From NCBI RefSeq assembly GCF_900143215.1, contig NZ_FRDM01000040.1, positions 1 to 32,175 on the forward strand: a DNA stretch of 32,175 nt, written 5' to 3'. This DNA comes from Geodermatophilus obscurus. Its GTDB lineage: Bacteria > Actinomycetota > Actinomycetes > Mycobacteriales > Geodermatophilaceae. Each line of letters opens with the position of its first letter. Position 1 is the stretch's first letter. Below, piece after piece: positions 15,958 through 24,587 of this stretch. The position numbers were made by a program, and so were the translations under genes. A model generated the notes under the pieces. It was not told the origin of the DNA and searched no databases. It saw only the letters and a program-made list of their open reading frames with translations.

Positions 15958-16743
15958 GTGGTGAACAGACGACGGGCGAATGCCCTGCGGGCCGGAGCGG
16001 TGGTGCTGGCGGCGGTCGCGCAGATCGTCGGCAGCCCGCTCGGCACGGCGATCGCCGGGCGCAGCGTGGGTGAGGTCAGCGACGGGAGCCGCTCGCTGAT
16101 CACCCCGGCCGGCTACGCCTTCTCCATCTGGGGACCGATCTTCGCCCTGGCGCTGGCCTGGGCGGTCTACCAGGCCCTCCCCGGGCAGCGGAACCGCGCG
16201 GTGCACCGGGCGACCGGCTGGCCGCTGGCCGCGGCCTTCGCCGGGAACGCCGTCTGGGAGCTGTTGTTCCCGCTGGTGGGGGACCGTGCGCCGGTCCTCC
16301 CCGCGGTGCTGCTCTTCGCGATCGTCGCCGCCGCGGCGACGGCCTGGGCGCGGCTGCAGGACATGCCGCTGACCGGGCTGCCCCGGCTGCTCCCGGCGGC
16401 GGTCACCGGGCTCCTGCTGGGCTGGGTGACGCTCGCCTCGGCGGTGCAGGTCGCCACCGCCGGTGTCGCGCTCGGAGCGCCGGCCCAGGGGACGGCGGCG
16501 CAGGTGTGGGCGGTCGTCGCCCTCGCCGCGGTCGCGGCCCTCGGGACGGCGCTCGTGTGGGTCGCCCGAGTGGCGGCCGGGCCGTTCGCCCTGGCCGTGG
16601 TGTGGGGTCTGCTCGCAGTCGCCGTGGACGGCGGGCCGGGCGTGGTGACCGCCGCTGCGGTGGGTGCCGCCGTCGTCGTGACCGCGGCCCTGGGGGTCCG
16701 GGTGGCCGGACGGCGGCAGCGCGGCGCGCTGCTGGTCGGCTGA
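15958..16743 (+). CDS. TspO/MBR-like membrane protein
   Basis: A 261-residue membrane protein with about seven hydrophobic segments. The conserved ITPAGYAFSIWGPIFALALAW (about residues 48-68) and NAVWELLFPL resemble the longer tryptophan-rich sensory protein (TspO/MBR-like) group found in actinobacteria and cyanobacteria. Classical TspO has five helices and ~160 residues, so this is the extended form. Porphyrin or cholesterol binding known for TspO cannot be assumed. GTG codons at 15958 and 15961 are both possible starts. Confidence 0.75.
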   Translation: MVNRRRANALRAGAVVLAAVAQIVGSPLGTAIAGRSVGEVSDGSRSLITPAGYAFSIWGPIFALALAWAVYQALPGQRNRAVHRATGWPLAAAFAGNAVWELLFPLVGDRAPVLPAVLLFAIVAAAATAWARLQDMPLTGLPRLLPAAVTGLLLGWVTLASAVQVATAGVALGAPAQGTAAQVWAVVALAAVAALGTALVWVARVAAGPFALAVVWGLLAVAVDGGPGVVTAAAVGAAVVVTAALGVRVAGRRQRGALLVG

Positions 16744-16747
16744 GGCC

Positions 16748-16792
16748 CCCTGCCGCCGGCCCCGTTCGGGGCGCCGCCGGCCCTCTGCAGGG
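16748..16792 (+). terminator. Imperfect hairpin after the TspO-like gene
   Basis: The core stem GCCCC/GGGGC (16759-16763 with 16768-16772, loop GTTC) is extended outward by interrupted GC pairs (GCCG with CGGC, CCCT with AGGG). It starts four bases after the stop codon. It is probably the gene's terminator. Confidence 0.5.
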
Positions 16793-17043
16793 TCCCGCCG
16801 CGAGCGGGCCAGTGGTGGGGGTCAGGGCTCCCTCTTGGAAGTGCGGGGAGGACGGGGCCGGCCCTCCACGGGGCCTCGCCGCTTCCCCCGTGGAGCGACC
16901 CGGAGCACACTGCCGGGGTGTGAGCGCCGCGCCCGCCGTCGCCGGCCGGTGGGGCAACTCGCCCCGCGGCGGCGGCCCGGGCATCGTGGTACCCGACACC
17001 CACCTGCAGACGACGGCCGTGCGGGCCGGTTGAGGGGAGCGCC
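16793..17043 (+). other. Gap with a second hairpin and possible tiny frame
   Basis: No confident gene lies between the TspO-like and SRPBCC genes. The stretch holds a 10-bp perfect stem (16864-16873 with 16886-16895). It also holds a 37-codon frame from GTG 16920 to 17033 (SAAPAVAGRWGNSPRGGGPG...) that ends ten bases before the SRPBCC start. That frame lacks a good ribosome site of its own and may be chance. The hairpin may belong to a leader or a small RNA. Confidence 0.3.
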
Positions 17044-17484
17044 GTGAGGAGCTACGAGGCGGCCGCGCGGATCGACGCGAGCCCGGAGCAGGTGTGGGCG
17101 CTGCTGGTCGACGTCGGCAGCTGGCGGGACTGGGACTCCGGCGTCGACCGGGTGGACGGCCGGGTCGCGCTCGGGGAGAGGCTGACGCTCTACGCCACGA
17201 TGATCCGCAACCGCCCCTTCGCGGTGACGGTCACCGAGATCCGCCCGCACGAGGCCATGCGTTGGCGGGGCGGGCTGCCGCTGGGACTGGCGGTGATCGA
17301 GCGCACCTACTCCCTCGACGGCCAGGAGGACGGCAGCACGGTGATCACCGTCCGCGAGGACCACACCGGCCCGCTGGCCGGTCTGCTGGACCGCTCGACG
17401 CCGGACCTCAACCCGTCGTTCCGGCACTTCTGCGAGGGGCTCAAGGCCCGCGCCGAGGGACGCGCCTCCCGCCCCATCCGCTGA
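17044..17484 (+). CDS. SRPBCC family protein
   Basis: A 146-residue protein of the START/Bet v1-like fold (polyketide cyclase/dehydrase-type SRPBCC). The start ...AARIDASPEQVWALLVDVGSWRDWD is the typical first strand and helix, with a long C-terminal helix (STPDLNPSFRHFCEGLKARAEG). These proteins bind small hydrophobic ligands, and no specific reaction can be named. The GTG at 17044 is preceded by GAGGGGAG. It converges on the next gene with only three bases between the stops. Confidence 0.88.
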   Translation: MRSYEAAARIDASPEQVWALLVDVGSWRDWDSGVDRVDGRVALGERLTLYATMIRNRPFAVTVTEIRPHEAMRWRGGLPLGLAVIERTYSLDGQEDGSTVITVREDHTGPLAGLLDRSTPDLNPSFRHFCEGLKARAEGRASRPIR

Positions 17485-17487
17485 CCG

Positions 17488-17991
17488 TCAGCTGGTCAGG
17501 ACGGCCAACCCCCAGCACGCGACGGCGACGGCGACCAGGACACCGCTCATGCCGACGGCGTTCGCGGCCGGACCCGCGGTGATCCACCGGCCGGTGCGGG
17601 GATCGGGCACCGGGACGCTCTGGCGCAGCGCGACCACCAGCGCCGGGATCCACAGCACCAGCCCCGCGGCGAGCACGACCCAGGCCGGCTGCCCGAACGC
17701 CGGCTCGCCGTCGACGAGGCCGATGATCCCCACGGCGACGAGGAAGCCGCAGAGGGCGAACAGCAGGCTCGGTGCCACGGAGGCCGCCACGGAGCCGCGG
17801 CTGCGCGGACGTCGGAAGCCGGCGGCGTAGTCCCGCGCCGGACCGAAGGCCTCGCGGGGGTCCTCGCCGGTGTCGGCGACGTGACTCTCCACCTCGGCGA
17901 CGATCTCTCCGATCCGCTCGGGCGGCACGTTCGCCGCGCGCAACGCCGGCACGAGTTCGCGCCGGTAGGTGTCGATGCCGGTGCTGGTCAT
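17488..17991 (-). CDS. Small membrane protein coupled to PadR regulator
   Basis: A 167-residue protein. The N-terminal soluble helical part (YRRELVPALRAANVPPERIGEIVAEVESHV) resembles the DUF1700/permease-prefix helix found beside PadR regulators. Three to four membrane segments follow (about 72-92, 101-121 and 140-165). The ATG at 17991 overlaps the PadR stop by four bases (ATGA, 17988-17991), so the two act together. In comparable pairs PadR represses the membrane partner. The biochemical role is unknown. Confidence 0.82.
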   Translation of the reverse strand: MTSTGIDTYRRELVPALRAANVPPERIGEIVAEVESHVADTGEDPREAFGPARDYAAGFRRPRSRGSVAASVAPSLLFALCGFLVAVGIIGLVDGEPAFGQPAWVVLAAGLVLWIPALVVALRQSVPVPDPRTGRWITAGPAANAVGMSGVLVAVAVACWGLAVLTS

Positions 17992-18332
17992 CGGGAGCTC
18001 CCCACGGACGGGAGCAGGCCGGCGGCCCGCTCGGTGAACGTGTGCCAGGCGGCGGCCCGCTCGGCCAGGTGTGCGCGGCCGTGCGGCGTGACGGTGAAGA
18101 ACTTCCGGCCCGGCCCGCCCGCGCCCTCGCGCCAGGACGACGTGACCAGTTCGTCCTGCTCGAGCCGGTTGAGCATCGGGTAGAGGGTGCCGCCCTTGAC
18201 CGCCCCCAGACCGGCCGCCTGCAGGCGCTGCGCGATCGCGTAGCCGTAGGTCTCCTCCTCGGCGACGACCGCCAGCACAGTCAGCGGCAACGTCGCACGC
18301 AGCCACTCGGCGGGCCAGGGTTCGAGCGGCAT
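17988..18332 (-). CDS. PadR family transcriptional regulator
   Basis: This 114-residue PadR regulator has a winged helix with the family hallmark YGYAIAQRLQAAGLG, then VKGGTLYPMLNRLEQDELV and the wing SSWREGAGGPGRKFFTVTPHGR. The C-terminal helix used for dimerisation is short (PadR-s1 type). It is first in a two-gene operon with the membrane protein. The ATG at 18332 has no room for a Shine-Dalgarno after the probable -10, so the message is likely leaderless. GACTAG repeats in the promoter suggest autoregulation. Confidence 0.92.
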   Translation of the reverse strand: MPLEPWPAEWLRATLPLTVLAVVAEEETYGYAIAQRLQAAGLGAVKGGTLYPMLNRLEQDELVTSSWREGAGGPGRKFFTVTPHGRAHLAERAAAWHTFTERAAGLLPSVGSSR

Positions 18333-18367
18333 GACTAGACGGTATCGCTGACTAGTCGGTGAGGCAA
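18333..18367 (-). promoter_or_regulatory. PadR promoter with paired GACTAG sites
   Basis: On the minus strand TTGCCT (18367-18362) and GATACC (18346-18341) form a plausible -35/-10 pair, placing the transcript start at or near the ATG at 18332. GACTAG at 18333-18338 and the fully palindromic GACTAGTC at 18350-18357 flank the -10, 17 bases apart. They are the likely PadR binding sites. The assignment is by position only. Confidence 0.5.
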
Positions 18368-18429
18368 CCTAGCCGAGCTCGTATGACCACTGTGACCGGA
18401 ACTACTGCCGGGCGCTCGACGGTGCCACC

Positions 18430-19944
<1,515 letters not shown>

Positions 19945-19953
19945 GGTCCCCGC

Positions 19954-19975
19954 CGGACCGGCTACGGCTGGTCCG
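19954..19975. terminator. Hairpin between convergent genes
   Basis: CGGACCGGC (19954-19962) pairs with GCTGGTCCG (19967-19975), including one G-T pair, around a four-base loop. It begins ten bases after the malic enzyme stop and overlaps the end of the opposing small gene. It is probably a shared terminator. Confidence 0.45.
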
Positions 19976-20147
19976 TGTCCTCCCCGGCCGGTGCCGACTC
20001 CTCCGGCTCGAAGGTGTCGGCCTCGCCGAGCCCCATCCCGACGCCGGAGGAGTCGGTGGGGACCGACGGTGCGCCGTCCCGGTCCTGCTCCGGCGCCGAC
20101 GGACGGGTCTCGTCCACCGGCGGCCGGCCCTGCGCGTCCTCGGTCAT
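19962..20147 (-). CDS. Small acidic hypothetical protein
   Basis: A 61-residue protein rich in Asp, Glu, Pro and Ser (MTEDAQGRPPVDETRPSAPE...), with no cysteine, no membrane segment and no predicted fold. It is likely disordered. The start is well supported: GAGGAG lies eight bases before the ATG at 20147. It resembles the many small acidic actinobacterial proteins of unknown role. The family was not recognised. Confidence 0.7.
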   Translation of the reverse strand: MTEDAQGRPPVDETRPSAPEQDRDGAPSVPTDSSGVGMGLGEADTFEPEESAPAGEDTDQP

Positions 20148-20282
20148 GTCCCGGCTCCTCTCGGCTGCGGGCGGCATCCGCCCCCGCGGGTGGTGCCGTC
20201 CACCCGGTGCACTACCCGGCCGGCCGGGGAGTGCACCCGATCGGGGACGGCGGGCCGGGGTCTTCCGCGGGATGATCGCGGG

Positions 20283-21164
20283 ATGCCCGAGTTGCCCGAG
20301 GTGGAGGCGCTGACCGCGTTCCTGCGTGAGCACGCGGTCGGCCACGTGGTGACCCGCGTCGACCTGGCCGCCGTCCAGGCGATCAAGACCTTCGACCCGC
20401 CGCTGTCGGCGCTCGGGGGGCTGGAGCTGACCGGGGTCGCCCGGCACGGCAAGTTCCTCGACCTCGACGTCTCCGGTCTGCACCTCGTCGTCCACCTGGC
20501 GCGGGCCGGCTGGCTGCACTGGCGCACCGGGCTGCCGACCGCCCCGCCGAAGCCGGGCAAGGGGCCGCTCGCGGTCCGCGTCCACCTCGACCAGAGCCAT
20601 GGCCCTCCACCCGCCTCCGGCGGGGTGGGCTTCGACCTCACCGAGCAGGGCACCCGCAAGGGGCTGGCGGTCTACGTCGTCCGCTCGCCGGCCGAGGTGC
20701 CGGGCATCGCGCGGCTGGGGCCCGACGCCCTCGCCGTCGACCGGGAGACCTTCGTCGCGCTGCTCGCCGGGCGCAGCGGGCAGCTCAAGGGCGCGCTCAC
20801 CGACCAGACGCTGCTGGCCGGCATCGGCAACGCCTACTCCGACGAGATCCTGCACGCCGCGCGGCTCTCGCCGTTCAAGATGGCCGACAAGCTCACCGAC
20901 GACGAGGCCCTGCGCCTCCACGACGCGATGCGGGCGACCCTCACCGAGGCACTCGAGCGCCAGGTGGGGCAGCGCGCGGCCACGATGAAGGGCGAGAAGC
21001 GCTCCGGACTGCAGGTGCACGCCCGGACCGGTCTGCCGTGCCCGGTGTGCGGCGACACCGTCCGCGAGGTCAGCTTCGCCGACACCTCGCTGCAGTACTG
21101 CCCGACCTGTCAGACCGGCGGCAAGCCGCTGGCCGACCGGCGGATGTCCAAGCTGCTGCGCTGA
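20283..21164 (+). CDS. Fpg/Nei family DNA glycosylase
   Basis: This 293-residue base-excision glycosylase has the catalytic N-terminus MPELPEVE (Pro1 and Glu2 after Met removal), Lys in ARHGKFLDL, and the helix-two-turn-helix region KGALTDQTLLAGIGNAYSDEIL. A C-terminal zinc finger has cysteine pairs CPVC and CPTC. The finger loop reads SFADTSLQYCP, without the Arg that canonical Fpg uses for DNA contact, and ~22 residues follow it. It is therefore a divergent Fpg/Nei member and its lesion preference is uncertain. The ATG at 20283 is the obvious start. Confidence 0.92.
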   Translation: MPELPEVEALTAFLREHAVGHVVTRVDLAAVQAIKTFDPPLSALGGLELTGVARHGKFLDLDVSGLHLVVHLARAGWLHWRTGLPTAPPKPGKGPLAVRVHLDQSHGPPPASGGVGFDLTEQGTRKGLAVYVVRSPAEVPGIARLGPDALAVDRETFVALLAGRSGQLKGALTDQTLLAGIGNAYSDEILHAARLSPFKMADKLTDDEALRLHDAMRATLTEALERQVGQRAATMKGEKRSGLQVHARTGLPCPVCGDTVREVSFADTSLQYCPTCQTGGKPLADRRMSKLLR

Positions 21165-21165
21165 A

Positions 21166-21211
21166 GGACCCTCCCCTGCCCGCCGCAGGCTCGAGGGGCA
21201 GGGGAGGGTCC
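21166..21211. terminator. Strong bidirectional terminator
   Basis: The 16-bp perfect arms 21166-21181 and 21196-21211 (GGACCCTCCCCTGCCC and its complement) surround a 14-base loop. It starts right after the glycosylase stop and ends at the last base of the opposing MBL-fold gene. No T tract is present. It is a shared terminator for the two converging genes. Confidence 0.8.
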
Positions 21212-22440
21212 TAGTCGCCGAGGTGGCGAGCGGTCAGCCAGGAGGCGGCCCGCGCGACGGCGGAGCTGCCCGCTCCGCCGTCCCCGTCCTCGACCGGCCC
21301 GTCGGCGAGCGAGCCGATCGCCGACCACCAGTCGGTCAGCGGCGGGGGCGCCAGCGCGTCGACCCGCTGACCGGGCCGCGGCACCGCCACGCGCGCCTCC
21401 GAGCGCTCCGCCGCGGCGCACAGCCGCTGCACCGGCTCGGCCCAGCGGTGGAAGGCCAGGTTGAACGTCGCCCAGTGCACCGGCACCAGCAGCCCGCCCC
21501 CCAGGTCGCCGTGGGCGCGGACGGCCTCCTCCGGCGTCATGTGGATGAGGGCCCAGGCGCCGTTGTAGGCGCCGATCGGCAGCAGCGTCAGGTCGAAGGG
21601 GCCCAGCAGCGCGCCGATCTGGGCGAACGCCGGCGTGTAGCCGGTGTCGCCGCCGAAGAAGACCCGGTGCCGCGGCCCGGCGACCACCCACGACGCCCAC
21701 AGCGTCGTGTCCCGGGTGAGGAACCGGCCGGAGAAGTGCCGCGCCTCGGTGCAGGTGAGCGTCAGGCCGGCGACGTCCACCGCGCCGTCCCAGTCCAGCT
21801 CGACGACCCGATCCTCCGGCACGCCCCAGCCGCGCAGGTGCGCACCCAGCCCCAGCGGCACGACGAACGGCGCGGTCTGGGTGCGCAGCAGCCCCCGCAC
21901 CGTGGGCAGGTCGAGGTGGTCGTAGTGGTCGTGCGAGACGAGGACGGCGTCGACCTGCGGCAGCTCCTCCAGCGGCAGGGGCACCGGGTGCAGCCGGGTC
22001 GGTCCGACCAGCGGCGACGGCGACACCCGCTCGCCCCACACCGGGTCGACCAGCACCCGCCGGCCGTCGACCTCGAGCAGCGCGCTGGAGTGGCCGAACC
22101 AGGTCACCGCGAGCTCGCCCGCCTCCGCGGGCAGCTCCGGGCGCGCCAGCGGGACCGGGCGCGCCGGCAGGCCGACGTGCCGCTCCTCGTGCATCTGCCG
22201 CAGCAGGCCGCGCTGCGCGCTGGCCGGAGGCCGGGCCGGCGTGCTCAGCCGGTTGTGGAAGCGGCCCTCGGCGAACTGCGGCGAGCCGGCGGCGTAGGCC
22301 CGCACCGCCCGCCGGCCGGCGCCCAGGGCGGTGGGCAGGCCCCAGGCTGCGCGGGCGACCCACGCGACGGGGCCGGCGAGGGTGGCGGTGAGGGCGAGCG
22401 CGGTGTGGCGGGCGGCGGAGGACGGCACGACGTCCAGCAT
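21211..22440 (-). CDS. MBL-fold metal-dependent hydrolase (UlaG/NAPE-PLD-like)
   Basis: This 409-residue metallo-beta-lactamase-fold hydrolase has WFGHSSALLEVDGRRVLVDP and the metal motif SHDHYDHLD. Further ligands are in EARHFSGR, FGGDTGY and VPVHWATF. This arrangement matches the UlaG / N-acyl-phosphatidylethanolamine phospholipase D-like group, which acts on phosphodiester or lactone substrates. An N-terminal hydrophobic stretch (about residues 10-35) may anchor it to the membrane. The ATG at 22440 is chosen because earlier starts would run into the divergent zinc-ribbon gene. The substrate is unknown. Confidence 0.88.
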   Translation of the reverse strand: MLDVVPSSAARHTALALTATLAGPVAWVARAAWGLPTALGAGRRAVRAYAAGSPQFAEGRFHNRLSTPARPPASAQRGLLRQMHEERHVGLPARPVPLARPELPAEAGELAVTWFGHSSALLEVDGRRVLVDPVWGERVSPSPLVGPTRLHPVPLPLEELPQVDAVLVSHDHYDHLDLPTVRGLLRTQTAPFVVPLGLGAHLRGWGVPEDRVVELDWDGAVDVAGLTLTCTEARHFSGRFLTRDTTLWASWVVAGPRHRVFFGGDTGYTPAFAQIGALLGPFDLTLLPIGAYNGAWALIHMTPEEAVRAHGDLGGGLLVPVHWATFNLAFHRWAEPVQRLCAAAERSEARVAVPRPGQRVDALAPPPLTDWWSAIGSLADGPVEDGDGGAGSSAVARAASWLTARHLGD

Positions 22441-22504
22441 CCCAGCCGGGGACGCGGCGGGAACGGCGCCCGGGCGGTTGCCGGGCGGGGTCCGGCGTCC
22501 GACC

Positions 22505-22669
22505 ATGGCGCGCATGACCGAGGACGCGCGGCCGGCCGACCCGGGCGAGGACGGCGGTGACCCGGCGTGCTGGCTGCGGCGGGTGTGCCCGGCGTGCGGA
22601 CGGCTCGCCGACGTCGACCCGCCGGTCCGCTGCGCCGCCTGCGGAGAGCTGCTGCCGGCCGACCGGTGA
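22505..22669 (+). CDS. Tiny zinc-ribbon protein
   Basis: A 54-residue protein whose last ~30 residues form a zinc ribbon: CPACGRLADVDPPVRCAACGE, two CxxC knuckles 14 residues apart. The acidic front (TEDARPADPGEDGGD) looks disordered. A start at ATG 22514 is equally possible. It is divergent from the MBL gene with a ~65-base gap. Such small ribbons often bind nucleic acid or a protein partner, but the role is unknown. Confidence 0.65.
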   Translation: MARMTEDARPADPGEDGGDPACWLRRVCPACGRLADVDPPVRCAACGELLPADR

Positions 22670-22786
22670 CCTGTCAGGTCGGTCGAGGATCCTCGGCGCC
22701 CCGGTGCCAGGTGGCGGGTCGGGGATCGTCGGTCCCGTGGCCGGGGTCGTCGGGATGCCGGTGTCGACCGGGGGAGCGCCGTCCCG

Positions 22787-23851
22787 GTGACCAGGGCCCG
22801 CCCGCTCGCTCAGGTGTACCGGCACTTCGGTGAGGTCGATGCGGCCGGGACGTCGCCGCTGTACCAGCGCGTCGCCGTCGCCCTGAGCGGGTCCGACGAG
22901 GCGCTGCGCGCCATCGAGGCGGCGCCGGCGCGCAAGCGGCACCCACCGGTGATCCTCGCCGCGCTGCACGACCTCGCCCTCGCCGGACGCGCCCCGGCTC
23001 TGGCCGCGGCCTGTGCCGCTGCCGACGGCGACGCTGCCGCCGAGGCGGCGATCGACACGCTGCTGCGGATGACCGACGCGGTCGTGGCCATCGTCGCGCG
23101 CCGGCAGCCGCAGACCTTCGAGACCGGACGGTGCGCCGTGCTGTACCCGGCCATCGCCGAGGCGGCGCGGCGGGGAGGCGCGGATGCGGTCGGGCTGATC
23201 GACGTGGGTCGTTCGCCCGGGCTCAACCTCCACGTCGATCGCGTCGGCATCACGTACAGCGACGGACGATCGCTGGGCGACCCGTTCTCTCCGGTGCAGC
23301 TGTCGTCGTCGATCGTGGGGAACCGGTCCGTCCCGATGCGGGCGGTGCCCGAGGTCGTCGCCCGGGTCGGCGTCGACCGCGATCCCGTCGACGTGACCGA
23401 CGCGGACGACGCCCGGTGGTTGCGCGCCTGCCTGGAGCCGGACCGGCCGGAGCGGACCGCGAGGCTCGACGCGGAGATGGCGTTGGCGGCGACGGCCCCA
23501 CCGCTGCTGCTGCGGGGGAACCCCGTCGAGGTGCTGCCCGACGCCGTCGCCCGTGTGCCCGCGGACGCCCTGCCCGTCGTCACCACGACGTGGGCGCTGT
23601 CGCGCCTCCCGCTCGAGAGCCGCCTGCGCTTCCTGCACCGCCTCGACGACGCGGCGACCGGCCGGGCGGTGGCGTGGGTGTCAGCGGAGGGGGTCGGGGT
23701 CGCGCCGGCGATCCCGACACTCGGCGATCGCCGCGCCTCCGGCCACAGCACCGTCGGCCTGGCGGTGTTCGACCGGTCGACCCTGCGCGCCGCGGCCATC
23801 GGCCGCTGCTGGTCGCAGGGCCGCTCGCTGGCGTGGCTGGCGGACTCCTGA
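22787..23851 (+). CDS. DUF2332 domain-containing protein
   Basis: A 354-residue protein covering the full DUF2332 family length: YRHFGEVDAAGTSPLYQRVA at the start, then HPPVILAALHDLAL, IDVGRSPGLNLHVDRVGITY and a C-terminal segment VVTTTWALSRLP. The family is widespread in actinobacteria, and part of it resembles a SAM-dependent methyltransferase fold (the IDVGRSPGLNL turn), but its function is undefined. The start is the GTG at 22787, followed immediately by MTRARP-type sequence. It is intact. Confidence 0.88.
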   Translation: MTRARPLAQVYRHFGEVDAAGTSPLYQRVAVALSGSDEALRAIEAAPARKRHPPVILAALHDLALAGRAPALAAACAAADGDAAAEAAIDTLLRMTDAVVAIVARRQPQTFETGRCAVLYPAIAEAARRGGADAVGLIDVGRSPGLNLHVDRVGITYSDGRSLGDPFSPVQLSSSIVGNRSVPMRAVPEVVARVGVDRDPVDVTDADDARWLRACLEPDRPERTARLDAEMALAATAPPLLLRGNPVEVLPDAVARVPADALPVVTTTWALSRLPLESRLRFLHRLDDAATGRAVAWVSAEGVGVAPAIPTLGDRRASGHSTVGLAVFDRSTLRAAAIGRCWSQGRSLAWLADS

Positions 23852-24143
23852 CGTCCTGGCCGGTCGATCCGTCCGGAAACGGGATCGACCGCGCGGTCAC
23901 CGACGACTCCGACACGCAGCGAGCGCTCCGGCCGGACAGGTCCGGGCCCGGGGCGGGGATGCAGGAGCAGCGGCCCTCTCCTCGTACCGCACCCGTGGTA
24001 CGGGCAGGTCGGCCGGCCGTCGACCACGGTGGCGTTGCTGCGTTCCCGCTCGGTCACGGCCATCGCGCGGCTGGGTGAGCAGTGTCGGTCGTACACAACG
24101 AAAAGGTCTCCGGCGGTACATGACCGGCCGGTATGTCTCTAGA
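23852..24143 (+). other. Gap with terminator hairpin and symporter leader
   Basis: About 290 bases without a credible gene. A 9-bp stem (23862-23870 with 23882-23890, GGTCGATCC) ends the DUF2332 transcript. A smaller inverted repeat GTACC/GGTAC follows near 23985-24003. The last ~60 bases, AT-richer (GTACACAACGAAAAGG), probably hold the promoter of the symporter operon. Confidence 0.5.
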
Positions 24144-24157
24144 GTGACCGCGATCAC
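24144..24157 (+). promoter_or_regulatory. CRP/GlxR-type binding site
   Basis: GTGA-CCGCGA-TCAC matches the core of the actinobacterial CRP/GlxR consensus (GTGA, six bases, TCAC) exactly. It lies 38 bases before the GTG of the DUF485 gene. cAMP-dependent CRP/GlxR proteins control acetate and monocarboxylate uptake in related bacteria. Whether it activates or represses here depends on the unknown transcript start. Confidence 0.6.
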
Positions 24158-24194
24158 CCGGACCGAGGTGACGTGGCACGACAGGGAGACGCAC

Positions 24195-24587
24195 GTGACA
24201 CCACCCGAAGAACGCAGGTTGCTGACACCGGAGGAGTACGCGCAGGCCCAGGCCTCGCCGGAGTTCGTGGAGCTGAAGCGGCGCTTCCGCCGCTTCGCGT
24301 TCCCCATGACCGTCGCCTTCCTGACCTGGTACATCCTCTACGTCCTGCTCTCGACGTACGCGGCGGACTTCATGGCCACCCCGGTCTTCGGCAACGTCAA
24401 CCTCGGCATCCTGCTGGGCCTGGGCCAGTTCGTGTCGACGTTCGTCATCACGCACGTCTACGTGGCGCACGCCAACAAGCGCACCGACCCGATCTCCGAC
24501 GAGATGCGTGAGCGGCTGGAGCACCACGAGTACGCGCGCCCCGGTGGTGTCGGTGTCACCGACGAGACCCGCGGAGGACGGCACTGA
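24195..24587 (+). CDS. DUF485 membrane protein, symporter partner
   Basis: This 130-residue protein has two membrane helices (about residues 33-56 and 70-90) framed by charged ends, with the DUF485 features FVELKRRFRRFAFPMTVAFL and a HVYVAHANKRTDP end. DUF485 (YjcH) proteins are encoded immediately before ActP-type acetate symporters and are thought to assist them. The GTG at 24195 has AGGGAG upstream. Its TGA overlaps the symporter ATG (ATGA, 24584-24590 region: TGATG), which indicates translational coupling. Confidence 0.93.
   Translation: MTPPEERRLLTPEEYAQAQASPEFVELKRRFRRFAFPMTVAFLTWYILYVLLSTYAADFMATPVFGNVNLGILLGLGQFVSTFVITHVYVAHANKRTDPISDEMRERLEHHEYARPGGVGVTDETRGGRH

Noticed and set aside
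23850..24064. Possible minus-strand small protein with CPYHGCG
   Set aside because: The frame is continuous with antisense of the DUF2332 gene, has no ribosome site and overlaps the probable symporter promoter. One Cys-His cluster is not enough.
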